From Natronomonas sp. (GTDB lineage Archaea; Halobacteriota; Halobacteria; Halobacteriales; Haloarculaceae): a stretch of DNA of 8,499 bases. The position numbers were made by a program, and so were the translations under genes. This document shows positions 1 through 4,994 of this stretch, in pieces (position 1 is the first letter of the stretch; every line of letters starts with the position of its first letter). The stretch lies in contig SLIW01000212.1 in assembly GCA_007135435.1 (NCBI GenBank), positions 1 to 8,499 on the forward strand, read 5' to 3'. Below the pieces are notes generated by a model, which saw only the letters and a list, made by a program, of their open reading frames with translations, was not told the origin of the DNA and ran no database searches.

Positions 1-28
1 CGACATCGAGGTTCTCGCTCGCTTCGGT

Positions 29-62
29 CGCTCCGAACCTCGCACTCGCTCCGAACCTCGCA
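29..62. repeat. two tandem copies of a 16-nt repeat
   Basis: The 16-mer CGCTCCGAACCTCGCA occurs at 29-44 and again at 47-62, a period of 18. Its GAACCTCG core also pairs with CGAGGTTC at 7-14, so a hairpin is possible. No reading frame here looks like a gene. This resembles the low-complexity CGCTCG-rich sequence often seen around haloarchaeal tRNA genes. Function unknown. Confidence 0.7.
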
Positions 63-84
63 GTCCGCCCTCCCCGATTTGAAC
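63..84 (-). repeat. partial copy of the tRNA-Tyr 3' end (att-like)
   Basis: These 22 nt are identical to 204-225, which hold the 3' acceptor strand, discriminator and 3' half of the T arm of the neighbouring tRNA-Tyr, in the same orientation. No anticodon arm or 5' half follows, so this is a fragment and not a second tRNA. Duplicated tRNA 3' ends are the usual mark left by tyrosine-integrase insertion of archaeal plasmids and viruses. No integrase gene is visible here, so the att interpretation is inference. Confidence 0.75.
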
Positions 85-143
85 AGGTGGAAGACGGTCC
101 GGGGTGCTCGCTCACTGCGTTCGCTACGCTCCCGGGCGTGCGA

Positions 144-174
144 CTTCCATGTTCAAATCGGCTCGGGAGGGACT
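144..174 (+). repeat. degenerate inverted copy of the tRNA 3' end
   Basis: GTTCAAATCGG at 151-161 is the reverse complement of 74-84. The similarity extends on both sides: CTTCCA at 144-149 pairs with TGGAAG near 88-93, and GGGAGGGACTT at 165-175 resembles the inverted acceptor region with small gaps. Together with 62-93 it makes a large imperfect inverted repeat built from the T arm and acceptor of tRNA-Tyr. Confidence 0.55.
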
Positions 175-204
175 TTTGACTGCTCGCGTTGCTCGCAGCA
201 GAAG

Positions 205-278
205 TCCGCCCTCCCCGATTTGAACGGGGGGCAAGCCGATCTACAGTCGGCTGCTCTACCAGGCTGAGCTAAGGGCGG
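205..278 (-). tRNA. tRNA-Tyr (anticodon GUA)
   Basis: On the minus strand the 74 nt fold into a full cloverleaf. The 7-bp acceptor stem is CCGCCCT with AGGGCGG. The D arm is GCTC/GAGC, the anticodon stem GCCGA/TCGGC with loop CTGTAGA, and the T stem CCCCG/CGGGG with loop TTCAAAT. The anticodon GTA lies at 244-242, so the tRNA reads UAC and UAU. C1:G72 with discriminator A73 is the identity pattern of archaeal tRNA-Tyr. There is no intron, and CCA is not encoded (CTT follows A73). The 3' end faces left, toward the partial copies at 63-84 and 144-174. Confidence 0.97.
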
Positions 279-303
279 TCGTACCTGATACGAGACGACT
301 CCG

Positions 304-322
304 CGACTTAACGGTTTTGAAC
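304..322 (-). promoter_or_regulatory. possible promoter of tRNA-Tyr
   Basis: On the minus strand this AT-richer island reads roughly TTCAAAACCGTTAAGTC and sits about 26-44 nt upstream of the mature tRNA 5' end, where an archaeal TATA/BRE element would be expected. It has no strong TATA consensus, so the call rests mainly on position. Confidence 0.35.
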
Positions 323-548
323 CGACCCCTGCGACGTCCGTGATTCAGCCGCGCACACGCGGGACTTACGACCAGAGGGACGCCCTCGACACAAAGTGGT
401 TACATACGCACGCGCGCGGGGTCCGCCGGAACGGGCGCGCGATGGACCAGTCGGCATGTTGGACACCCGCCAGGTACCCCGGCCTGCCTCCCACTGCCCC
501 CGTCACCCGCTGTCCGACGACGGACGGCCGTCAGACGTCGCGGGAAGA

Positions 549-556
549 TTGAAATA
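549..556 (+). promoter_or_regulatory. TATA-like box of the cdrL gene
   Basis: TTGAAATA stands out in a GC-rich background, centred about 30 nt upstream of the ATG at 584. A start of transcription about 25-27 nt downstream would fall almost at the ATG, giving a leaderless or near-leaderless mRNA, common in haloarchaea. No Shine-Dalgarno sequence precedes this ATG, which agrees. Confidence 0.4.
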
Positions 557-583
557 CTGTCCCTCACTACCGTCGCTCGAACG

Positions 584-1153
584 ATGAGCAAGATCACGTT
601 CCGGGCGGACGACGACCTCATCCGCCGCCTCGAGGAGTTCGACGCCTCGAAGAGCGAGGTCATGCGGGAGGCCCTCCGGGCGTACCTCGACGGCCGGGGT
701 GGCGCGTCTGCGGGCGCCCCGGAGGGTGATCGAGGCGTGGGTGCGTCCGACGGCGACCCGGAGGAGTCCCTCGAGGAACGCATCGACGAGCGGCTGGACG
801 AGCTCGTTGCCGCGCGGCTCGAGGGCCTCGAGGACGCGTTTACGCGCACGGAGCCCCAGGACGTGAACGTAAACATCACGCTGGACGGCGACTCCGCCAG
901 CGTCTCCCAGGGCTCGGAGGGCGTCCGTAAGACGGACCGGGGAAGCGGCGACGGGGCGTCCGACGGATCCCCCGACGCGTGTAAACAGTGTGGCGAACAC
1001 CTGCCGGCGTCGGCCGTCTACTGCTCGAACTGCGGCGAGAAGTCCTCCCACAGGGTGTTCTGCGAGTGCGGCGACGAGCTCCGCTCCGACTGGGGGTTCT
1101 GCCCCGGCTGCGGCCGGCGGACGCCCGCCGCGGACGTGTTACACGACTCGTAA
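584..1153 (+). CDS. cdrL: CdrL-type RHH regulator with C-terminal double zinc ribbon
   Basis: This 189-aa protein has three parts. Residues 1-36 form a CopG/MetJ-like ribbon-helix-helix DNA-binding domain (strand SKITFRAD, then two helices with a SKSEVMREAL turn). Residues 37-130 are an acidic Gly/Ser/Asp-rich linker with a helical stretch around 60-85. Residues 131-179 form two zinc ribbons: Cys133/136/147/150, then Cys160/162/173/176. The second begins C-x-C and not C-x-x-C, so its metal site may be atypical. It lies just upstream of cdrS-ftsZ2, where haloarchaea encode CdrL, the long RHH partner of CdrS in control of ftsZ2. Identity rests on context and architecture. Its likely target is the palindromic region ahead of cdrS (inference). 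ATG 584 is chosen because the RHH strand begins at once and a TATA-like box lies about 30 nt upstream. Confidence 0.85.
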   Translation: MSKITFRADDDLIRRLEEFDASKSEVMREALRAYLDGRGGASAGAPEGDRGVGASDGDPEESLEERIDERLDELVAARLEGLEDAFTRTEPQDVNVNITLDGDSASVSQGSEGVRKTDRGSGDGASDGSPDACKQCGEHLPASAVYCSNCGEKSSHRVFCECGDELRSDWGFCPGCGRRTPAADVLHDS

Positions 1154-1201
1154 ACGCTGCTGACGGGACCCTCGGCCGCTCTCGCAGCAGTTCGACAAGC
1201 A

Positions 1202-1209
1202 CGTCTTAC
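1202..1209 (+). promoter_or_regulatory. isolated half-site CGTCTTAC
   Basis: This octamer equals one arm of the palindrome at 1255-1273 and occurs again at 1371-1378. It lies just upstream of the TATA-like box at 1223-1228. Three same-strand copies and one inverted copy within about 180 nt suggest a regulator half-site. The binding protein is unknown; the RHH proteins encoded on either side are natural candidates. Confidence 0.4.
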
Positions 1210-1214
1210 GAAAT

Positions 1215-1228
1215 CCCAAACATTTATG
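1215..1228 (+). promoter_or_regulatory. candidate BRE/TATA promoter of cdrS-ftsZ2
   Basis: CCCAAACATTTATG combines a purine-rich BRE-like stretch with a TTTATG TATA-like core at 1223-1228. The same hexamer appears in the candidate promoter of the downstream transporter operon at 3035-3040. Transcription would begin near 1252, directly beside the palindrome at 1255-1273, leaving an untranslated leader of about 150 nt before cdrS. Confidence 0.5.
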
Positions 1229-1254
1229 TGGTAAGCTCCTGAGCATACGTTTGC

Positions 1255-1273
1255 GTAAGACGACTCGTCTTAC
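1255..1273. promoter_or_regulatory. 19-bp palindromic operator candidate
   Basis: GTAAGACGACTCGTCTTAC is a perfect palindrome with 9-bp arms around one central base. It lies 27 nt after the TATA-like box, at the expected transcription start, an effective place for a repressor. RHH proteins bind as dimers or tetramers to short inverted or direct repeats, so CdrL or CdrS is the likely ligand (inference). Confidence 0.6.
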
Positions 1274-1343
1274 ACCCGGCCGGTCCCGGCGGCGCGGCGC
1301 CCCACGGCGTCGCACGGTGCCGCTCGACCCGTCCCGGGTGTAA
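1270..1343. repeat. 10-bp inverted repeat spanning the cdrS leader
   Basis: TTACACCCGG at 1270-1279 is the exact reverse complement of CCGGGTGTAA at 1334-1343, with a GC-rich 54-nt loop. The left arm overlaps the right arm of the palindrome by 4 nt, so in the leader RNA the two structures would compete. It could be a leader RNA stem or a second protein site. Confidence 0.45.
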
Positions 1344-1369
1344 ACGCGGGGCGGTTCGCGTGTGCAAGG

Positions 1370-1378
1370 TCGTCTTAC
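1370..1378 (+). promoter_or_regulatory. half-site TCGTCTTAC upstream of cdrS
   Basis: This 9-mer equals the right arm of the palindrome (1265-1273) and lies 24 nt before the cdrS ATG. The position would also suit a weak promoter for a leaderless cdrS transcript, so the site may be an operator, a promoter element, or both. Confidence 0.4.
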
Positions 1379-1402
1379 CCGCATACAGAGGGGAAGTAAA
1401 AC

Positions 1403-1579
1403 ATGGAGCGTGTGACACTACGGATACCGAAGCAGCAGATCGAGGAAGTCGAACGCATGGTCGATACGGGTGAGTTCCCGAACCGGAGCGAGGCGATTCG
1501 CTCCGCCGTGCGCGAGATGCTGAACGAACAACAGGACGCCGAGCGGCGCGAGAAGCACCGCCCGTGGGCGAAGGTGTAG
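1403..1579 (+). CDS. cdrS: CdrS, short ribbon-helix-helix division regulator
   Basis: This 58-aa protein is almost wholly one RHH domain: strand VTLRIPK at residues 4-10, helix A ([13 protein letters not shown], about 11-23), the turn FPNRSEAIR, helix B to about residue 42, then a short charged tail ending HRPWAKV. The size, sequence and position 3 nt before ftsZ2 match CdrS, the conserved haloarchaeal transcription factor that controls ftsZ2 and cell division (Darnell et al. 2020 in Halobacterium; also studied in Haloferax volcanii). The ATG at 1403 follows a purine-rich GAGGGGAAG, a weak Shine-Dalgarno match. The frame is clean from 1403 to the TAG at 1577-1579. It is presumably co-transcribed with ftsZ2 from the control region at 1202-1378, which may include its own site. 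Confidence 0.93.
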   Translation: MERVTLRIPKQQIEEVERMVDTGEFPNRSEAIRSAVREMLNEQQDAERREKHRPWAKV

Positions 1580-1582
1580 TCG

Positions 1583-2815
1583 ATGCAGGACATCGTCAAC
1601 TCAGCCCTCGAGAACGCCGAGAAGGAAAAGCGGGAGATGGACGCCGACACGGGCGACGCCAGCGAGTTCGGCGACCCCCGGATCGTCATCGTCGGCTGCG
1701 GTGGGGCGGGTAACAACACCGTCAACCGGCTGTACAACATCGGCGTCGACGGCGCCGAGACCATCGCCATCAACACCGACAAACAGCACCTGCAGATGAT
1801 CGAGGCCGACACCAAGATCCTCGTGGGCAAGTCGCTCACGGCGGGGCTCGGTGCCGGCGGCGACCCGTCGATGGGCGAGCGCGCCACGGAGATGGCCCAG
1901 GGGACCGTCAAGGAGGTCCTCGGCTCGGCCGACCTCGTGTTCGTGACCGCCGGCATGGGCGGCGGCACGGGTACGGGCGCCGCGCCCGTGGTCTCGAAGA
2001 TCGCCAAGGAGCAGGGTGCGATCGTCGTCGGCATGGTGTCGACGCCGTTCAACGTCGAGCGGGCCCGGACGGTCAAGGCCGAGGAGGGCCTCGAGCGGCT
2101 CCGCAACGAGGCCGACTCGATCATCGTCCTCGACAACAACCGCCTGCTCGACTACGTCCCGAACCTCCCGATCGGCAAGGCCTTCTCGGTGATGGACCAG
2201 ATCATCGCCGAGACGGTCAAGGGGATCTCCGAGACGATCACCCAGCCGTCGCTGATCAACCTCGACTACGCCGACATGACGTCGATCATGAACCAGGGCG
2301 GCGTCGCGGTGATGCTCGTCGGCGAGACCCAGGACAAGAACAAGACCAAGGAGGTGGTCAACGACGCGATGAACCACCCGCTCCTGGACGTCGACTACCG
2401 CGGCGCCTCGGGCGGGCTGGTCCACATCACCGGCGGTCCCGACCTCACGCTGAAGGAGGCCGAGGGCATCGCCCAGAACATCACCGACCGCCTCGAGGCC
2501 TCCGCGAACGTGATCTGGGGCGCCCGGATCCAGGAGGAGTACAAGGGCAAGGTCCGCGTCATGGCGATCATGACCGGCGTGCAGTCCGCCCAGATCCTCG
2601 GCCCGACGACCCAGAAGCAGGCCGACGCCTCCCGCGCGGCCATCGAGAGCGTCGACGACGACGGGTTCGGCTCGGTACAGTCGAACGCGGCCGGCTCCGC
2701 CACCCACGGCGCCCGCACCGGCACGGGCTCTAACGCCGGCAGCTACGGCGTCGGCGAGACCGACGGTGGCCGCTCGGAGGTCGAGCAGAACAACGGCCTC
2801 GACGTCATCCGGTAG
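1583..2815 (+). CDS. ftsZ2: cell division GTPase FtsZ2
   Basis: This is a 410-aa tubulin/FtsZ-family GTPase that polymerises at midcell. Haloarchaea carry FtsZ1 and FtsZ2; FtsZ2 is needed mainly for ring constriction and division. Visible motifs are the GCGGAG nucleotide-binding loop at residues 38-43, the tubulin signature GGGTGTG at 126-132, and the T7 catalytic loop NLDYAD at 226-231 with Asp228 and Asp231. The long helical N-terminal extension beginning MQDIV and the conserved tail ending NNGLDVIR identify FtsZ2 and not FtsZ1 or a CetZ. A variable Ser/Gly/Thr-rich linker (about 350-395) precedes that tail. The ATG lies 3 nt after the cdrS stop, and AGGTG at 1572-1576 inside the cdrS end can serve as ribosome-binding site, so translation is probably coupled. 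All key GTPase residues are present. Confidence 0.97.
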   Translation: MQDIVNSALENAEKEKREMDADTGDASEFGDPRIVIVGCGGAGNNTVNRLYNIGVDGAETIAINTDKQHLQMIEADTKILVGKSLTAGLGAGGDPSMGERATEMAQGTVKEVLGSADLVFVTAGMGGGTGTGAAPVVSKIAKEQGAIVVGMVSTPFNVERARTVKAEEGLERLRNEADSIIVLDNNRLLDYVPNLPIGKAFSVMDQIIAETVKGISETITQPSLINLDYADMTSIMNQGGVAVMLVGETQDKNKTKEVVNDAMNHPLLDVDYRGASGGLVHITGGPDLTLKEAEGIAQNITDRLEASANVIWGARIQEEYKGKVRVMAIMTGVQSAQILGPTTQKQADASRAAIESVDDDGFGSVQSNAAGSATHGARTGTGSNAGSYGVGETDGGRSEVEQNNGLDVIR

Positions 2816-2829
2816 GCTGAACGTTCGAC

Positions 2830-2838
2830 ACTTTTCTG
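2830..2838 (+). terminator. possible T-tract terminator after ftsZ2
   Basis: ACTTTTCTG lies 15-23 nt past the ftsZ2 stop and is the only T run nearby. Archaeal transcription often ends at short U tracts without a hairpin. The run is only four T with a fifth after a C, so this is weak. Confidence 0.3.
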
Positions 2839-2840
2839 CA

Positions 2841-2898
2841 GTGCGGTCGTACTTCGGTGAGGTAGTTCTCCGGTGCAGTCGTACTTCGGTGCGATAGT
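2841..2898. repeat. tandem pair of 26-nt repeats downstream of ftsZ2
   Basis: The block at 2841-2866 recurs at 2873-2898 with a 32-nt period and three mismatches. The shared core GTCGTACTTCGGTG is exact (2846-2859 and 2878-2891). The period is not a multiple of three and no start codon with a good frame is associated, so unlike the transporter arrays it does not look translated. Function unknown. Confidence 0.7.
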
Positions 2899-2949
2899 AT
2901 CTCACCTCGAGCGTACCACTCCTGGTGATTTCCACCCGGACGTTGACAT

Positions 2950-2989
2950 CCAACGTACCGGACGTGGCCACCCAACGTACCGGACGTGG
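2950..2989. repeat. tandem pair of 18-nt repeats upstream of the transporter operon
   Basis: CCAACGTACCGGACGTGG occurs at 2950-2967 and 2972-2989, a 22-nt period close to two helical turns. The copies lie about 50-90 nt upstream of the TATA-like box at 3035-3041. Two same-face direct repeats ahead of a promoter are consistent with an activator or repressor site for the importer operon; this is inference. Confidence 0.6.
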
Positions 2990-3026
2990 GGTGCGACCGG
3001 TAGCACAAACGCCCAGGACCGAGTAA

Positions 3027-3041
3027 CCGAATCGTTTATGG
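3027..3041 (+). promoter_or_regulatory. promoter of the ABC importer operon
   Basis: CCGAATCGTTTATGG holds a BRE-like CCGAA followed by TTTATGG, centred about 26 nt upstream of the ATG at 3064. This spacing puts transcription start at or within a base or two of the start codon, so the first gene would be leaderless. No Shine-Dalgarno sequence is seen, which agrees. Confidence 0.6.
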
Positions 3042-3063
3042 TAACAACCCACCGGGGGTCCGT

Positions 3064-4779
3064 ATGCGAAAGCATACCGAATCACGTAGGGATTTTCTGA
3101 GGAAGGGTGGTATCGCGGGCGTCGCCGGGCTCTCCGTCTCGCTGGCTGGCTGTCCGGGCGCCGACGAGGGCGCAGCCCCCGCCGACGATTCCACGGACAT
3201 TGACACCGACGCCGAACTGACCGAACCGGTCCCGGAGCTCGACTTCGTCATGCCGACCGAGGGGTCGAACGCGGAGCGTCACGAGCTCTCGCTGCTCGCC
3301 GCCTCGAGCTTCGAGGAGGTCGGCTTCGAGATCAACCGACGCCAGCTGGACTTCGAGACGCAGGTCTCGGTCGCGCTCGTCGAACACGACTTCGACATCA
3401 ACGTCATCGGGTGGGGCGGCACTCCCGAGCGGATCGACCCGCAGACGTTCATCAGCGACCTCCACGAGGGCCTCGAGTCCAACGTCGGCCCGGGCGGCCG
3501 GAACTCGCCGGGCTACGACAACCCCGAGTACAACGAGATCGCCGCCGAGCAGTTCCTGACGGTCGACCAGGACCGACGCCAGGAGCTCGTCTACGAGGCC
3601 CAGGAGATCCTCGCGCGCGACCAGCCGCGGACGTACATCGCCAACGAGGACGACATGCACGCCTACCGGCCCGGGAACTTCCAGGACATCGTCCCGACGA
3701 TGGGCGAGGGGCTCAACTCCTTCTGGAACATGATCGAGGCGACCCCGGTCGGCGACCGGGACACGCTCCGGTTCGGCTACCCGACGGAGATCACCTCGCT
3801 GAACCCGATGCAGGACATGGCGACCCCCGACCGCCAGTGGGTCCGGGTCATCTACGACCGCCTCTACCGGGTCACCGACGAGGGGGTCCCACAGCCGTGG
3901 GCCGCCGCCGACGACCCCACCTTCGAGGACGACGGCGAGACGGTCGTGGTGCCGATCCGCGAGGGGATGACGTTCCACGACGGCGAGCCCGTGACCGCGG
4001 AGGACATCGCCTGGTCGTTCGAGTACTTCGGCGAGCATTCGGTCACCTACGGCGGCCGGATGGACCCCGTCGAGGAGGTCACCGTCACCGGCGACCACGA
4101 GGTCACCTTCCACCTCGAGCAGGCGTTCGCCCCGTTCGTCGCGAACGTCCTCGCACAGATCTACATCTTCCCGCAGCACGTCTGGGAGGACATCGACGAC
4201 CCCGTCGACCAGGACGACGAGGACTACATCGGGAGCGGACCCTACCAGTTCGACGAGTGGCGCCTCGAGGAGGAGCTCCGTCTCGACGCCTTCGAGGACC
4301 ACTTCCAGGCGCCGAACGTCGACCGGATCATCCGCGTCCCGGGCGCGGACGTCTCGACGCTCGTGCGCATGCTCGAAGAGGACGAGATCGACATGGTCGG
4401 AGCGACCCCGTCGGTGTCCGCCCAGGACCGCCTCGAGGAGGACCCCGACGTCGAGAACGTGTTCGCCCCGACGATCGCCTTCTTCAAGTTCGCCTACAAC
4501 ATGCGCAACGAGGTGATGCAGGACGTCCACCTCCGCCGTGCGCTGTCGTACTGCGTCGACAAGCATGCCTACGTGGAGGACATGATGGGCGGCGTCGGGA
4601 CGGTCACCCACTCGCCGATCGCGGAGGTCAACGAGTTCTGGCACAACCCGGACGTCGAGCAGTTCACCTTCGACCTCCAGGCCGCCAGGGACGAACTCGC
4701 GGGCGCCGGCTACGGCTGGGACGACGACGGCAGGCTCCACTACACCGAAGACCACGAACCCCAGATGTTCCTGGGGTGA
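3064..4779 (+). CDS. family-5 ABC solute-binding lipoprotein, apparently circularly permuted
   Basis: This 571-aa extracellular binding protein begins with a Tat signal (SRRDFLRKG at residues 7-15) and a lipobox LAGC ending at Cys30, then a Thr/Asp-rich linker to about 55. The domain order is unusual. Residues 60-225 match what is normally the carboxy-terminal part of DppA/OppA-type proteins: a helix ending FEEVGFEI, DINVIGWGG (111-119), DPQTF (125-129), GYDNPEYNEI (150-159), and RRQELVYEAQEILARDQP (171-188). Residues 232-560 match the normal N-terminal and middle parts: DTLRFGYPTEITSLNP, IYDRLYRV (263-270), GMTFHDGEPVTAEDIAWSF (301-319), GSGPYQFDEW (390-399), and DVHLRRALSYCVDK (487-500). 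The protein stops where the carboxy-terminal lobe usually begins. Overall length is normal for the family. The ligand is probably a peptide or a similar small solute. ATG 3064 is fixed by the twin-arginine motif and promoter spacing. Confidence 0.9.
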   Translation: MRKHTESRRDFLRKGGIAGVAGLSVSLAGCPGADEGAAPADDSTDIDTDAELTEPVPELDFVMPTEGSNAERHELSLLAASSFEEVGFEINRRQLDFETQVSVALVEHDFDINVIGWGGTPERIDPQTFISDLHEGLESNVGPGGRNSPGYDNPEYNEIAAEQFLTVDQDRRQELVYEAQEILARDQPRTYIANEDDMHAYRPGNFQDIVPTMGEGLNSFWNMIEATPVGDRDTLRFGYPTEITSLNPMQDMATPDRQWVRVIYDRLYRVTDEGVPQPWAAADDPTFEDDGETVVVPIREGMTFHDGEPVTAEDIAWSFEYFGEHSVTYGGRMDPVEEVTVTGDHEVTFHLEQAFAPFVANVLAQIYIFPQHVWEDIDDPVDQDDEDYIGSGPYQFDEWRLEEELRLDAFEDHFQAPNVDRIIRVPGADVSTLVRMLEEDEIDMVGATPSVSAQDRLEEDPDVENVFAPTIAFFKFAYNMRNEVMQDVHLRRALSYCVDKHAYVEDMMGGVGTVTHSPIAEVNEFWHNPDVEQFTFDLQAARDELAGAGYGWDDDGRLHYTEDHEPQMFLG

Positions 4780-4991
4780 ACCGTTCGACGGCCAGCAACC
4801 CGGTTGGCGGAGCCAGCAACAGTGACACGAACCCGACGTTCGACAGTGGACCGACACAGCCCGGCGATGTCACGGACAGCGGACCGACACAGTCCGGCGA
4901 CGACGCGGATAGTGGACCGACACAGCCCGGCGATGTCACGGACCGTGGACCGACACGCCCCGGCGACGACGCGGAGCGACGGGAGGCGTAG
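4776..4991 (+). CDS. small repeat-peptide ORF 1 (11-residue repeats)
   Basis: This 71-aa ORF begins at a GTG that overlaps the binding-protein stop (GTGA at 4776-4779) and ends at TAG 4989-4991, 3 nt before the permease ATG. Twenty-three Asn/Ser/Thr/Gly-rich residues lead into four 11-residue repeats (SGPTQPGDVTD, SGPTQSGDDAD, SGPTQPGDVTD, RGPTRPGDDAE) and RREA. The unit length is a multiple of three and the frame has no stop across the array. The permease's Shine-Dalgarno GGAGG (4982-4986) lies inside its end. There is no signal peptide or hydrophobic segment, and I recognise no family. It may be a translated spacer that keeps ribosomes coupled, a real small protein, or a binding-protein tail reached by a -1 frameshift. 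No clear ribosome-binding site precedes the GTG. Confidence 0.45.
   Translation: MNRSTASNPVGGASNSDTNPTFDSGPTQPGDVTDSGPTQSGDDADSGPTQPGDVTDRGPTRPGDDAERREA
4845..4976. repeat. four 33-bp tandem repeats
   Basis: Four contiguous 33-bp units occupy 4845-4877, 4878-4910, 4911-4943 and 4944-4976. Units 1 and 3 are identical. Units 2 and 4 share a different second half (GGCGACGACGCGGA), so the array reads A-B-A-B' and can be seen as two 66-bp repeats. There are no spacers, so it is not CRISPR. The array lies inside the small ORF at 4776-4991. Confidence 0.92.
4982..4986 (+). promoter_or_regulatory. ribosome-binding site for the DppB-type permease
   Basis: GGAGG matches the archaeal 16S anti-Shine-Dalgarno (CCUCC) and stands 8 nt before the ATG at 4995. 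It lies within the last codons of the repeat ORF and supports 4995 as the start. Confidence 0.65.
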
Positions 4992-4994
4992 CCG

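Larger units (their letters stand above)
279..583. other. gene-free spacer between tRNA-Tyr and cdrL
   Basis: About 305 nt separate the divergent tRNA-Tyr and the RHH/zinc-ribbon gene. I see no convincing coding sequence: the open frames give low-complexity Arg/Pro-rich translations unlike the acidic proteins nearby. Apart from candidate promoters at each end (304-322 minus, 549-556 plus) and a GC-rich middle, I recognise nothing here. Confidence 0.6.

Noticed and set aside
63..84. Second tRNA gene or tRNA pseudogene with its own function
   Set aside because: Only the acceptor 3' strand and part of the T arm are present; no anticodon arm, D arm or 5' acceptor strand follows.
924..938. GTAAGACG half-site inside cdrL (927-934), within GTCCGT-AAG-ACGGAC
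   Set aside because: It lies in coding sequence for VRKTD and has no second copy of the operator arm nearby; probably chance, though a genome-wide motif scan would settle it.
1601..3085. Long minus-strand open frame of 494 codons opposite ftsZ2
   Set aside because: It is an antisense shadow caused by G/C-rich third positions. The translation is Val/Asp/Arg/His-rich low complexity and the plus strand encodes an unmistakable FtsZ2.
2873..3100. Plus-strand 75-codon open frame upstream of the binding protein
   Set aside because: It crosses the predicted promoter and overlaps the start of the importer gene in another frame. It has no ribosome-binding site and no codon bias like the real genes.
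1583..4779. Functional link between ftsZ2 and the importer operon
   Set aside because: They are on the same strand but separated by about 250 nt with a possible terminator and a separate leaderless promoter. Adjacency alone does not support a shared role.
3082..4857. Long minus-strand open frame of 591 codons opposite the binding-protein gene
   Set aside because: Same antisense effect; no recognisable domain, and it runs against the promoter and coupled starts of the operon.
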